Of a stretch of 64,000 nucleotides of DNA, positions 18,749-28,190 are shown piece after piece. Numbering within the stretch: the first letter of the stretch is position 1; each line of letters opens with the position of its first letter. Source of the stretch: Malaciobacter molluscorum LMG 25693 (GTDB lineage Bacteria > Campylobacterota > Campylobacteria > Campylobacterales > Arcobacteraceae); contig NZ_CP032098.1 in assembly GCF_003544935.1 (NCBI RefSeq), positions 496,001 to 560,000 on the forward strand, written 5' to 3'. Below the pieces are notes generated by a model that did no database searches, was not told the DNA's origin, and was given only the letters and a program-made list of their open reading frames with translations. The position numbers and the translations under genes are program-made.

Positions 18749-21703
18749 TTGAGAGAAGAAGTTCAAGAGTTATTAAATGAGAAAAAAACACTATTAACAA
18801 AAATATATTTCAAACTTCAAAAAATGTTTGAAGAAAAGTATGGTAAAAATACCATAATTCTTATGGAAATAGGAACATTTTTTGAAGTTTATGAAGTAAA
18901 TAATGAAATAGAGCAAATTGGAAAAGCAAAAGAGATTGCAGAATTATTAAATATTCAATTGACAAGAAAAAACAAATCAATTTTAGAAAATTCACAAGAA
19001 AATCCAATTATGGCAGGAGTTCCTGCAATTTCTTTTGATAAGCATTTAGCAAGAATAATAAATGAACAAAAATATACAGTTGTTGTAATAAGACAAAAAG
19101 GTCTTCCTCCCAAAGTATCAAGATATTTAGATACAGTAATAAGTCCAGGAACAAATTTTGATTTTGTAGTTGATCAAGATGAGAATAATATAACTTCTTT
19201 AGTTGTTGATCAAGTAAAAGGAATATATTTAGTTGGTTATAGTGCAATTGATGTAACAACTGGAAAATGTTATTATAATGAAGTTCATGGAACAAGTGAA
19301 GACAAATTTTATGCGCTTGATGAGACATTTAATTATATGAATATGCACAAAACCAATGAAATAGTAGTTACTTTTGCAGATAAAAATATAAACCAAAAAG
19401 AGATTCTTGATTATCTAGAACTTAGTTTAAAGACATTTCATATAGGCTCTTTTAGACCAAAAATAACTTATCAAAACGAACTTTTTAAAAATGTATTTAA
19501 TATTGAATCACTTCTAACTTCAATAGAACATCTTGATATGGAAAGAGTACCTTTAAGTACAGAAGCATTAGCAATTTTGATTGATTTTGTGATTGGTCAT
19601 GATTCAAATATCATCCAAAAATTATCTTTTCCTATAAAATTAGATATTTCAAAATATATATATTTAGGAAATAATGCACTTGAACAATTAAATATAATAG
19701 AAACTTCTCATAATCCAAGTCTGATAAAACTTATAAATAATACTTCAACTGCAATGGGTAAAAGACTTTTAAAAGAGAGACTTACTCATCCTGTAAAAGA
19801 TAAAAAAGAGATAATAAGAAGATTTAATCTATCTGAAAAACTTTATGATTATCATACCCCAATTGAGAATGAATTAGCAAATATTTATGATATTGAAAGA
19901 TTAACAAGAAGAATAAAATTAAATAGATTACATCCTTTTGAATTAAACTATTTATATGATTCTTTACTTAGCATAAAAGAGGTTGTTAAATTTATGGAAA
20001 ACTATAAATTTTTTACTCCTCCTTGTAGTTCTTCTGAGTTACAGCTTTTTATTGATTCTATTGATTCTACATTTGATTTAAATGTCTCTGGTAAATTTAT
20101 GTTAAAAGATGTTGATTCAAATATGGTTTGTGAAGGAATAAATGTTCAAATAGATGAACTTACAAACAAGAATTTAGAACTTTATTCTAAACTTGATTTA
20201 TTAAAAGAGCATATTTTATCATATTTAAAAAGTGATGATAAAAATCAAGTTACTATAAATAGACTTGATAAAGAAGGATTTTATCTATCTTTGACAAAAA
20301 ATAGATTTAATTTAGTAAAAGATGAATTATTAAATTCTCATATAATAATTGATGATGAGTTACTTTTATTTAAAGATTTTAAAATAAAAGTTCAAACTAC
20401 AAATGTAAAAATTTCTTGTAGTTTAACAGAAACAACTTCAGATAAATACGTACATAATTTAAGAAAAATTGTTGAACTAAATAAGTTAGTATTTAAAGAA
20501 AAACTAGTTGAATTTGAGAAAAAATTTGCTCAATTATTAGAAGAATTAGTTCAGTTTATTGCAGAAGTTGATTTAACAGTTTCAAATATCAAAACAGCAA
20601 AGAAATATAACTACTCTTGTCCTAAAATTGTAAATACTAAAGATAATGAAAACTTTTTAGAATTGATTGATTTAAGACATCCTATTATTGAAGCAAATGA
20701 AGAGCAGGGTGTTTATGTTCCAAATGATGTAATTATGGGGCAATTAAATTATGCTTCAAAAGAGTATAAAAATAATGTAATAGTTAAAAACTCAAATCCA
20801 TTAAATATTACAGATAATAAAATGAATGGAGTTTTATTATATGGTATTAACTCTTCAGGAAAATCATCTTTAATGAAATCAATTGGAATTGCAGTTATAT
20901 TAGCTCAAGCTGGATTTTATGTACCATGCAAATCTATGAGATTTTCAATATTTGATGCAGTATATACAAGAATAAGTGGTGCTGATAATATTGCAAAAGG
21001 ATTGTCTTCTTTTGCTGTTGAAATGCTTGAATTAAAAAATATTTTTAATAGAGCAACAAAAAAATCATTGATTTTAGGTGATGAAATATCGCATAGTACA
21101 GAAACTATGAGTGGATTAAGTATTGTTGCAAGTGCTATTTTAAAATTGGCAAAACTTGAAGCAATATTTGTATTTGCTACACATTTACATCAATTACCTG
21201 AAATAAAAGAGATAGAACAATTAAGAAATATTATATCTTTACATCTATCTGTGATGTATGAAGATAAAGAAGATAAACTAATCTTTGATAGAAAACTAGC
21301 TTATGGAAGTGGCTCTTCTATGTATGGATTAGAGTATGCAAAATCTTTACATATGGATAGAGAATTTTTAAGTGTTGCAAATGATATAAGAAAAAGAATA
21401 ACAGACGATTATGACAAAATAGAGAGATTAACTCAACGAAAAACTTCAAAATATAATAAAGATGTATTTGCAAGCACTTGTATAATTTGTGGTAAACCTT
21501 GTGATGATATTCATCATATAAAAGAACAAGCAAAAGCTGATGAAGAAGGCTTTATTGGTCATATGAATGCAAACCATAAATATAATCTAGTTCCATTATG
21601 TAAAAATCATCATAAATTAGTACATGAAGGTAAAATAAATATAAATGGATTTGTAACTACAAGTAAAGGTTTAGAACTTCACTATACAATGATAGAAGGG
21701 TAG
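18749..21703 (+). CDS. MutS7-type MutS with C-terminal HNH nuclease domain
   Basis: A 984-residue DNA mismatch-repair-type ATPase. The N-terminal domain has the Phe-x-Glu motif in GTFFEVYEV, which contacts mismatches in MutS1. The core and clamp regions follow, then the ATPase with GINSSGKSS near 699, GDEISHSTE and FATHLHQLPE. After a linker, the last 75 residues form an HNH endonuclease-like zinc domain: CIICGKPC near 911, DDIHHI, and LVPLCKNHHKLVH near 950. This arrangement is the MutS7 class known from Campylobacterota, giant viruses and octocoral mitochondria. It begins with TTG 1 base after the previous stop; the first internal ATG would remove the start of domain I. The domains suggest recognition and nicking by one protein without MutL. 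Confidence 0.9.
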   Translation: MREEVQELLNEKKTLLTKIYFKLQKMFEEKYGKNTIILMEIGTFFEVYEVNNEIEQIGKAKEIAELLNIQLTRKNKSILENSQENPIMAGVPAISFDKHLARIINEQKYTVVVIRQKGLPPKVSRYLDTVISPGTNFDFVVDQDENNITSLVVDQVKGIYLVGYSAIDVTTGKCYYNEVHGTSEDKFYALDETFNYMNMHKTNEIVVTFADKNINQKEILDYLELSLKTFHIGSFRPKITYQNELFKNVFNIESLLTSIEHLDMERVPLSTEALAILIDFVIGHDSNIIQKLSFPIKLDISKYIYLGNNALEQLNIIETSHNPSLIKLINNTSTAMGKRLLKERLTHPVKDKKEIIRRFNLSEKLYDYHTPIENELANIYDIERLTRRIKLNRLHPFELNYLYDSLLSIKEVVKFMENYKFFTPPCSSSELQLFIDSIDSTFDLNVSGKFMLKDVDSNMVCEGINVQIDELTNKNLELYSKLDLLKEHILSYLKSDDKNQVTINRLDKEGFYLSLTKNRFNLVKDELLNSHIIIDDELLLFKDFKIKVQTTNVKISCSLTETTSDKYVHNLRKIVELNKLVFKEKLVEFEKKFAQLLEELVQFIAEVDLTVSNIKTAKKYNYSCPKIVNTKDNENFLELIDLRHPIIEANEEQGVYVPNDVIMGQLNYASKEYKNNVIVKNSNPLNITDNKMNGVLLYGINSSGKSSLMKSIGIAVILAQAGFYVPCKSMRFSIFDAVYTRISGADNIAKGLSSFAVEMLELKNIFNRATKKSLILGDEISHSTETMSGLSIVASAILKLAKLEAIFVFATHLHQLPEIKEIEQLRNIISLHLSVMYEDKEDKLIFDRKLAYGSGSSMYGLEYAKSLHMDREFLSVANDIRKRITDDYDKIERLTQRKTSKYNKDVFASTCIICGKPCDDIHHIKEQAKADEEGFIGHMNANHKYNLVPLCKNHHKLVHEGKININGFVTTSKGLELHYTMIEG

Positions 21704-21712
21704 AAGGGTAAA

Positions 21713-23023
21713 TTACTCTTCTTCTATCTCTTTTAAATTTAAAGCTAATATAACTCCAATAAGTCCAATAACTGATAAAAATAAGATGATTCCATTTAGT
21801 CCAATAATACTATTTAGTGTTCCTATAAAACCACTAAAAAGTAAGATAATTCCAATTAGTGTATTACTTACAGCTACATAATCAGTTCTTTTATTTCCTT
21901 CAGCTAAATCAACTAAATATGTCTTTCTTCCTATTCTTATTCCTTGATACCCAATACTTAATAGAAAGTATAAAGTAGGCATAAAATAAATAGATGAAAG
22001 AAGTGATTTTTCATATACACTTATAAAAAATACAATAAAGCCTAAAATAACTGTAATAGTAGAGCCAATAATCATAACTTTTTTACTTGAAATATCAGAA
22101 AAATTACCCCAAATTGGAGCAGATAATAGGCTAGCCAATCCACTAGAAAGTATAAATAATCCTAAAAGATAAGTATCTGAATCAGAGTGTTGTTGTGCGA
22201 TTACTACATAAAATGGTGCACTTAAAACTGAGCATAAAAACATTGCTCTTGTTATTACAAATAATCTAAAAGGTTTGTCTGTTATTAAAATACTAAGTTT
22301 TTTAAATGCAACAATAGCAGCATTTCCTCCACCATCAGTTTCTCCTGGAAACTCTTTTATTTGAGCATAAACAGCAGAAGCTATAATCCAAAAGAATCCA
22401 GCAATTGTAAGTAATACACCAAAGTTTTCTGCACTAAAAGGTTTTTTACCATTTATAAGAAAATATATACCAAGAAATATAACTAAAAGACCAGCAAGAC
22501 TTGCAGAATATCCATTTAACATACCTCTTCTAGTTTTAGGAATAGTTTTACCTACTACATCTTTAGATGCAACTGAGCTTAATCCTCTTGCAAGACTAAA
22601 TAGAACCATTAAAGCAATTATTGTATATCCAGCCCTTAATCCTTGCATAGTATAAGCAACAATCCCAATACCAAACATACTAACTGCTTGTAAAAATGCT
22701 CCTAATGACCATATATATTTTCTTATAGGCATTTTTCTTACATATGCTGCTATAAAAAGTTGAGGTAATAATGATCCTGATTCTCTAATTGGTACTAAAA
22801 AACCAATTAAAAAAACAGGTACATTTAGTGTATGCATAATCCATGGTAATACAACTTTTGTATTTGCAACTGAATCTGCCAATTTATTGAAAAAATAACT
22901 AATAATTGTAAGAAAAAAATTTCCAGGAACTACTTTGCATGCACTTTCATCAATTGCTTTACAAACTCTTGCATCTTCTTCATTTGAGATTTTTGAATAT
23001 AAGTTATCAATCTTTTTTTTCAA
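21713..23023 (-). CDS. Major facilitator superfamily transporter
   Basis: A 436-residue inner-membrane protein with about 12 predicted helices and an MFS-like cytoplasmic loop (RKTYLVDLAEGNKRTDY). The family motif between helices 2 and 3 is weak. The substrate cannot be read from the sequence. The start is TTG at 23023, sharing bases with the TGA of the upstream 51-residue membrane protein gene (TTGA overlap), which implies coupled translation. It is the last gene of the comF-hisH-hisA operon and converges on the mutS7 gene, whose stop is 9 bases away. Confidence 0.85.
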   Translation of the reverse strand: MKKKIDNLYSKISNEEDARVCKAIDESACKVVPGNFFLTIISYFFNKLADSVANTKVVLPWIMHTLNVPVFLIGFLVPIRESGSLLPQLFIAAYVRKMPIRKYIWSLGAFLQAVSMFGIGIVAYTMQGLRAGYTIIALMVLFSLARGLSSVASKDVVGKTIPKTRRGMLNGYSASLAGLLVIFLGIYFLINGKKPFSAENFGVLLTIAGFFWIIASAVYAQIKEFPGETDGGGNAAIVAFKKLSILITDKPFRLFVITRAMFLCSVLSAPFYVVIAQQHSDSDTYLLGLFILSSGLASLLSAPIWGNFSDISSKKVMIIGSTITVILGFIVFFISVYEKSLLSSIYFMPTLYFLLSIGYQGIRIGRKTYLVDLAEGNKRTDYVAVSNTLIGIILLFSGFIGTLNSIIGLNGIILFLSVIGLIGVILALNLKEIEEE

Positions 23024-23175
23024 GTTCTTTTTGCCCTTGTTTTTATGATATTTCTTATCATAAGAATAATAAATAAAAAAGCAATAGCTATATTAATATA
23101 AACGCCTAACATATTTGAATCAGTATAGAAAGTGTATGCTAAAGCTAAAAATATTAAAGCTATTACTAAACACAT
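23020..23175 (-). CDS. Small two-helix membrane protein (51 aa)
   Basis: A short ORF encoding MCLVIALIFLALAYTFYTDS followed by a second hydrophobic helix (INIAIAFLFIILMI) and the basic tail KTRAKRT. The ATG lies 1 base after the hisA stop, and the TGA overlaps the TTG start of the MFS gene. Placement with no gap on either side supports a real gene. It could be an accessory subunit of the transporter. I do not recognise the family. Confidence 0.65.
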   Translation of the reverse strand: MCLVIALIFLALAYTFYTDSNMLGVYINIAIAFLFIILMIRNIIKTRAKRT

Positions 23176-23176
23176 A

Positions 23177-23884
23177 TTATAAAACTTTAAAAGCTTCTTC
23201 TAAATCAATAGTACCTTCATAAAAAGCTTTACCTACAATTACACCTGATACATTTCCATTATTCTTGCAATTAACAATATCACTAATATCTTTTACTCCA
23301 CCACTTGCAATAGTATCAACTTTACTTGCAAGAGCAATACTTTGAGTAAACTCTACATTTACACCACAAAGCATTCCATCTTTTGAAATATCTGTACAAA
23401 TAATTGCTTCAACACCTGCATTTGCAAACTCTTTTGCAAGTTCTGTTGCTTTCATATTTGACACTTCTGCCCAACCTTCAACTGCAACCATCCCATCTTT
23501 TGCATCAATTCCAACAGCTATTGGATAACGTGAAGCCATATTTTTTACAAACTGTGGATCTTTTACAGCAATTGAACCTAAAATTAATCTATCGACCCCA
23601 AGTTTTATGTACATTTTGATAGTCTCTTCATCTCTAATTCCACCGCCAAGTTCAATTTTAAGATTACAATTTTCTCTAATTTTCTTAATTTGTTCCAAAT
23701 TTGCAGGGCTACCTTTAAATGCACCATTTAAATCAACAATATGAAGCCATTTACTTCCTAACTCTTCAAACTTTTTTGCAACTTGCCATGGTTCATCTGA
23801 ATAAATCTTTGCACTTTCCATTAAACCTTTACTAAGTCTTACTGCTTTTCCATCTTTTAAATCAATCGCTGGTAATATATCCAT
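23177..23884 (-). CDS. hisA: ProFAR isomerase HisA
   Basis: Phosphoribosylformimino-5-aminoimidazole carboxamide ribotide isomerase, the fourth step of histidine synthesis. At 235 residues it is a typical single TIM barrel. The catalytic Asp is in PAIDLKDGK (Asp8) and the second acidic residue is in GIDAKDG. Phosphate-binding loops are seen in ELGGGIRD and ASGGVKD. It lies in the minus-strand operon with hisH, although the epimerase-like gene separates them. Confidence 0.95.
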   Translation of the reverse strand: MDILPAIDLKDGKAVRLSKGLMESAKIYSDEPWQVAKKFEELGSKWLHIVDLNGAFKGSPANLEQIKKIRENCNLKIELGGGIRDEETIKMYIKLGVDRLILGSIAVKDPQFVKNMASRYPIAVGIDAKDGMVAVEGWAEVSNMKATELAKEFANAGVEAIICTDISKDGMLCGVNVEFTQSIALASKVDTIASGGVKDISDIVNCKNNGNVSGVIVGKAFYEGTIDLEEAFKVL

Positions 23885-23906
23885 ATAAGTTTTTCTCTCC
23901 CCTTTT

Positions 23907-24746
23907 TTAAACTAAACTATTTACTGTTTCTTGTATATTATTATATTTAAATTTAAAACCTAAATCTAAAAGTTTTTTCGGTATTGCTTCTTGTCCATCT
24001 GTTAATACTTTTGCACCTTCACTAAATATTAATTTTAATGCAAATTCTGGAACAGGAAAGATTGTTGGTCTATTTAATGCTTTTCCTAAAGCTTTAGTAA
24101 GTCCATAATTTGTTGTAGGTTCTGGTGCTGTTAGATTAAATGTATCTTCAATACAATTTTCTATAACAAACTTGTAAGCATTTAATAAATCATCTATATG
24201 AATATAAGAAAATGATTGTTTTCCGCTTCCAATTATTCCACCAAGACCTAATTTAAAAGGCAACATCATTTTTGCTAATGCTCCTCCATTTTTTCCTAGT
24301 ATAATTCCAAATCTAAAAATTGATACTTTAGTATTTGCTTTTTTTGCTTCATCTTCCCATGTTTGACATAGATTTGATAAAAAGTCATTTGAAAAATCTC
24401 CTTTTTCATCATATCTATGTTTATTATCATAAATCCCAACAGCCGAAGTTGAAATAAGAATATTTGGTTTATTTTCTACACTATTAATTGCATTAACTAT
24501 CTTTTTTGTAGTATCTATTCTACTTGAATAAAGAAGCTTTTTGTACTCATCTGACCATCTATTTATTATATTTGCTCCTGCAAGATTAATTATAATATCA
24601 CTAGATGAAACTATATTTTCTAGTTCTTTTTTATTATCTAGAACCTCTCTTTTTATTGGAAGAATTTTATAACCTAGATTTCCAAAAAAATCTCTTAAAG
24701 AAGTGCCTACAAAGCCACTTGCACCAGTTATTGCTATAGTTTTCAT
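23907..24746 (-). CDS. TIGR01777-type NAD-dependent epimerase (YfcH-like)
   Basis: A 279-residue extended short-chain dehydrogenase/epimerase protein. The nucleotide-binding motif [10 protein letters not shown] is at 8-17. The region [16 protein letters not shown] and the C-terminal DUF1731-like stretch ([13 protein letters not shown], then [10 protein letters not shown]) define the YfcH group, whose substrate is not known. It lies between hisH and hisA with gaps of 11 and 22 bases, so it is cotranscribed with them; no histidine role is known for this family. Confidence 0.85.
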   Translation of the reverse strand: MKTIAITGASGFVGTSLRDFFGNLGYKILPIKREVLDNKKELENIVSSSDIIINLAGANIINRWSDEYKKLLYSSRIDTTKKIVNAINSVENKPNILISTSAVGIYDNKHRYDEKGDFSNDFLSNLCQTWEDEAKKANTKVSIFRFGIILGKNGGALAKMMLPFKLGLGGIIGSGKQSFSYIHIDDLLNAYKFVIENCIEDTFNLTAPEPTTNYGLTKALGKALNRPTIFPVPEFALKLIFSEGAKVLTDGQEAIPKKLLDLGFKFKYNNIQETVNSLV

Positions 24747-24757
24747 GATAAACTCCT

Positions 24758-25366
24758 TTATTTTATTTTCATAAAGTTTTGAAGAATTCTTAATCCATTA
24801 TCATGTGATTTCTCAGGGTGTGGTTGGAAACCATAAATATTATCTTTGTTCACTGCACTTGCAAACTCATAGCCATAAGTCGTTTTTCCTATGATATTTT
24901 CTTCTTTTGTAACTGCATGATATGAGTGAACAAAATATAAATATGGATCTTCCAATCCATCAAAGAGTTCATGCTCTTTATTTTTTATTGTATTCCAACC
25001 CATATGAGGAATTTTGAAATCTTCTTTCATCTTAGATTTATCAAATTTTATAATATCACCTTTTATTAGTCCTAAACCTTGAGTTTTGCCAAACTCTTCA
25101 GAACTATCAAATAAAAGCTGCATTCCAAGACATATTCCAATCATTGGTTTACCACTTTTTGAATATTCTAAAATAGCTTCTTTCATTCCTGTTTTATTTA
25201 AGTGTTCCATAGCATCTGCAAAAGCTCCAACTCCTGGTAAGATTATTCTATCAAACTCTTTTAATTTTTCAGGCTCTTTAACAAAAGATGCTTTTGTATC
25301 TAAAAGACTACAAGCATTATAAACACTTGCCAAATTCCCCATATTATAATCAATAATTCCTATCAT
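24758..25366 (-). CDS. hisH: Imidazole glycerol phosphate synthase glutaminase subunit HisH
   Basis: Class I glutamine amidotransferase that supplies ammonia to HisF in histidine synthesis. At 202 residues it has the usual length. The nucleophile is Cys79 in GICLGMQLLFD, the oxyanion region is LPGVGAFADAM, and the His-Glu pair is in FQPHPEKSHDNG near the C-terminus. hisF is not in this window. It starts 30 bases after comF on the minus strand. Confidence 0.95.
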   Translation of the reverse strand: MIGIIDYNMGNLASVYNACSLLDTKASFVKEPEKLKEFDRIILPGVGAFADAMEHLNKTGMKEAILEYSKSGKPMIGICLGMQLLFDSSEEFGKTQGLGLIKGDIIKFDKSKMKEDFKIPHMGWNTIKNKEHELFDGLEDPYLYFVHSYHAVTKEENIIGKTTYGYEFASAVNKDNIYGFQPHPEKSHDNGLRILQNFMKIK

Positions 25367-25395
25367 TTTTCACCCTCTAAATAAAATTGATTATA

Positions 25396-25968
25396 CTAAA
25401 TTTTAGCATCAGCTAGGGTTAAAGAAAAAAGAACCCGATTATTTTTATTCTTTAAAACTTTTTTACCTTCTAATATTGTAGCACCTGTTGTTATTAAATC
25501 ATCACATAAAATTGTTGTTTTATTATGTATATTTGCTAGTTTAAAATTTCTAGGATTATTTTTTCTAAAATTTAAATCTTTTCCTGCATATTTTATTTTA
25601 GATTGTGCTTTTAATATATTGGATTTAGTTTCTATATATTCTGATTTTAGATGTTTTGTTAGTATTGCAGTATGTGAAAAATCATGTCTTGTATGATCAT
25701 CAAGAGCAATTGCAAGTATTTTTTCATCAAACATGAAATTTTGTGCAAACTTTTTAAAAGAAAGCTTTGCAAGAATATTGAAAACTTTGTCTCCATAAAA
25801 GTAATATTTTGAATTTATTAAGTCTTCAATGTCACTTAGTGCATAAAAAGAGTAATTATAAAAATTTTCTTCAATTTCTCTTTTATGAAAAGATGGTTTT
25901 AAATACTTTTCTTGGCAGTTTTTACATATTATATAAAAAGATAATTTTTCACAAGATATACAACGCAT
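25396..25968 (-). CDS. ComF-family phosphoribosyltransferase-like protein
   Basis: A 190-residue protein with an N-terminal zinc-finger-like set of cysteines (C3, C6, C15, C18) and a phosphoribosyltransferase domain ending in the PRPP-loop motif ILCDDLITTGAT (about 150-161). Members of the ComF/GntX family are linked to DNA uptake in competent bacteria, though the reaction is not defined. It heads the minus-strand his operon. The start ATG is immediately followed by the cysteine motif, as in homologues. Confidence 0.88.
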   Translation of the reverse strand: MRCISCEKLSFYIICKNCQEKYLKPSFHKREIEENFYNYSFYALSDIEDLINSKYYFYGDKVFNILAKLSFKKFAQNFMFDEKILAIALDDHTRHDFSHTAILTKHLKSEYIETKSNILKAQSKIKYAGKDLNFRKNNPRNFKLANIHNKTTILCDDLITTGATILEGKKVLKNKNNRVLFSLTLADAKI

Positions 25969-26030
25969 ATTATGTAGATTATATCAAAAAAGTTTTGTAT
26001 AGTAAAGTTTAATTAAATAAGTTCTTAAGT

Positions 26031-26045
26031 TCATAATTATTATAT
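26031..26045. promoter_or_regulatory. Fur-like box upstream of the plugless barrel gene
   Basis: TCATAATTATTATAT matches 12 of 15 positions of the 7-1-7 Fur pattern TGATAATNATTATCA, 46 bases before the gene at 26091. In DNA this A+T-rich such matches arise by chance, so support is moderate. Confidence 0.35.
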
Positions 26046-26090
26046 TAGTAATATAGAGGTAAAACTGTAAATTTAAGAAAGGTTTTTAGT

Positions 26091-27287
26091 ATGTATATAT
26101 TAAAGTTATTTGTTTTTTTACTATTTTCATATATATATTCTTATTGTGGACAACTTGATTTTATTAAGTTTGAAAATACAGATAAAAATAATGCAATACT
26201 AAAAGCAGAGAAAAAAAATAAACTTTATGAATATGTTATTAAATATAAATTTGAGAAATTTGGTTATACAAATCAAGATAATCCTAATACAAATTTTTTT
26301 GATACAAGTAATGAAGATAAACAAAGTGTAATTTTCACAAATAGTATATATTTAAATGATAATATTTGGATCGATTTAAATATAAATTATGAAAATTCAT
26401 TACAAAAGAAAGTAGATGGTTCTTTAGGTTTACTTTCACAAAACAGAGTTTATAAACAACAATCTTTAGTAAAGTTATATTTTAAACCAAACTCTATATT
26501 AACTACTAATCTAATTTTTGAAGGTATAAATAAAGACTCAGATATTGATATAAATACAAATAGATATAGAAATAATATTTTAAATGATGAGAAAGAAATT
26601 AGTTTTAATACATATTTGGATCTTGATTTTATTGATATTTATACAAAATTTTATCAAACACATAGCAATTATAATAAACTTTATAAAGATATAGATTCTG
26701 ATTATAATAAAAATAAGAATAACTTGACAAGAGGTATAGAATTAACATTTGAAAAAAACTTTTTTAATTCATATTTGATTAGCACTACTTTCTTTGCATC
26801 TACTAATGAATATGATTATCTTTATGAAAAAACTAATTCTAATAAAAAACATAGAATAGATAGTTTATCTAAAGGTGTAGAATTTTTTATAGAAAAAAAT
26901 TTTTATGATAATTTAATATTATCAACAACAGCAAGATTTAGTAGTGATGAAATAAAAAATAGTAGTAAAAAAGACTTAATTGGTAATAGAGTCGAAAATA
27001 AAGCAAATAATCAATATGATATTGATTTAGAATATAGACTAAAAAAATTTAAATTTTTTAGTAAATTAACTCATATTTCAAGTAGATATGCAAATGAAAA
27101 GAATAGTGAGAAATTAAACGCTTATACTATAGCTACTCTTGGAAGCTCTTTTTATACAAAATTAAAAAATAGTAATTTGAAATTTGATTTTAATATAAGA
27201 AATATTTTTAATAAAAAATATTTTATTGATTCAGATACTCAAGGTGAAAATAGAAATTATTTTTTAAATATGATTATGAAATTTTAA
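26091..27287 (+). CDS. Outer-membrane beta-barrel protein resembling a TonB receptor without a plug
   Basis: A 398-residue protein with an N-terminal signal peptide (about 1-18, ILKLFVFLLFSYIYS) followed by alternating polar/hydrophobic strands typical of an outer-membrane barrel. The C-terminus (FDFNIRNIFNKKYFIDSDT, then YFLNMIMKF) matches the last strands of TonB-dependent receptors, where NIFNKKY is characteristic, and ends with the barrel-assembly Phe. There is no plug domain or TonB box between the signal peptide and the barrel. The intact signal peptide and ribosome-binding site (AAGAAAGG) argue against a simple receptor remnant. Function unknown; I did not recognise a named family. Confidence 0.65.
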   Translation: MYILKLFVFLLFSYIYSYCGQLDFIKFENTDKNNAILKAEKKNKLYEYVIKYKFEKFGYTNQDNPNTNFFDTSNEDKQSVIFTNSIYLNDNIWIDLNINYENSLQKKVDGSLGLLSQNRVYKQQSLVKLYFKPNSILTTNLIFEGINKDSDIDINTNRYRNNILNDEKEISFNTYLDLDFIDIYTKFYQTHSNYNKLYKDIDSDYNKNKNNLTRGIELTFEKNFFNSYLISTTFFASTNEYDYLYEKTNSNKKHRIDSLSKGVEFFIEKNFYDNLILSTTARFSSDEIKNSSKKDLIGNRVENKANNQYDIDLEYRLKKFKFFSKLTHISSRYANEKNSEKLNAYTIATLGSSFYTKLKNSNLKFDFNIRNIFNKKYFIDSDTQGENRNYFLNMIMKF

Positions 27288-27358
27288 AATATATTTAATT
27301 TATAATTCTTAGCTTAAGTAAATATTAAATTATATATCATTAATTAAAAGGAGTTATC

Positions 27359-27910
27359 ATGAAGATTAAATTATTTATTGGTATTTTTTGTTTATTGTCA
27401 TTTATTTCTCTAAATGCATATGAACTAAATGGTGATTTAAAGCTACAATGGACAGGGTATAAAACTGAAGATAAAGTTGGTGTTTCAGGAACTTTTAAAG
27501 AGATAAAATTAAAAATTAAGAAAAATGATAATTTTGTTGACTTCTTAAAAAGTGCAAATGTTAAAATTAATACTCTTAGTTTAGATTCTGGTTTAGATGT
27601 TAGAAATAAAAGTATGGTAAATACACTTTTTTCTTTAAAAAGTTCACAAAAAATTACAGCATCAATTACAAAAGTTGATGAAAAAGCACATACTTTGAAT
27701 ATGAAACTAACTATGAATAAAGTAACAAAGAATGTTCCCATGAAATATATGATTAAAGATGGAAAAGTTATGGCAAAAGGTGAAATTGATATATTAAACT
27801 ATAAAATGAGTGACTCTTTTGCTAAATTTGCTAAAGAGTGTTTTGATTTACACAAAGGTAAAACTTTTTCAGAAGTTACCGTAGCTTTTGAATTGCCATT
27901 TAAAAAGTAG
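27359..27910 (+). CDS. YceI-family periplasmic lipid-binding-like protein
   Basis: A 183-residue secreted protein. The signal peptide (about 1-19, LFIGIFCLLSFISLNA) precedes a single YceI domain, a lipocalin-like barrel that binds isoprenoid-type lipids in characterised members. The conserved pattern LQWTGYKT...GVSGTFKEIKLKI and the terminal strand VTVAFELPF are visible. The ribosome-binding site AAGGAG precedes the ATG. It is transcribed alone, with a strong hairpin after the stop. Confidence 0.88.
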   Translation: MKIKLFIGIFCLLSFISLNAYELNGDLKLQWTGYKTEDKVGVSGTFKEIKLKIKKNDNFVDFLKSANVKINTLSLDSGLDVRNKSMVNTLFSLKSSQKITASITKVDEKAHTLNMKLTMNKVTKNVPMKYMIKDGKVMAKGEIDILNYKMSDSFAKFAKECFDLHKGKTFSEVTVAFELPFKK

Positions 27911-27919
27911 TAAATAACT

Positions 27920-27948
27920 ATAACAAGCAGAAAAATACTGCTTGTTAT
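27920..27948 (+). terminator. Hairpin terminator after the YceI gene
   Basis: ATAACAAGCAG at 27920-27930 and CTGCTTGTTAT at 27938-27948 form an 11-bp perfect stem with a 7-base loop, 10 bases after the stop. The downstream T content is modest (ATCTTTCAAATTTTT). Confidence 0.75.
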
Positions 27949-28095
27949 ATCTTTCAAATTTTTCCTCTAGACTTTTATCTTTATACAATACATTATTATT
28001 TATTTTCTATTAAGAACAAGCAAACTTTTTTTAGTTTTATAACTTTTATATCTAATAGAGAACAAAAATGTATAAACATAATAATATATCATTAT

Positions 28096-28110
28096 TAATA
28101 ATTATTATCA
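28096..28110. promoter_or_regulatory. Fur box upstream of the TonB-dependent receptor
   Basis: TAATAATTATTATCA matches 14 of 15 positions of the 7-1-7 Fur pattern and is embedded in a longer run of ATTATT/AATAAT repeats, 81 bases before the receptor start. Iron-repressed control of a siderophore receptor is expected. Confidence 0.6.
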
Positions 28111-28190
28111 TAATTAAGTATTTACTAAGTAAATTTTGCTAATATTTTGCCTTTGCAAAGAGTTTGCAACAAATAAATACAAGGAAAAAT

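Noticed and set aside
28164-28190. N-terminal extension of the TonB receptor from TTG 28164
   Set aside because: It has no ribosome-binding site and would place nine polar residues before a normal signal peptide; ATG 28191 has AAGGA upstream.
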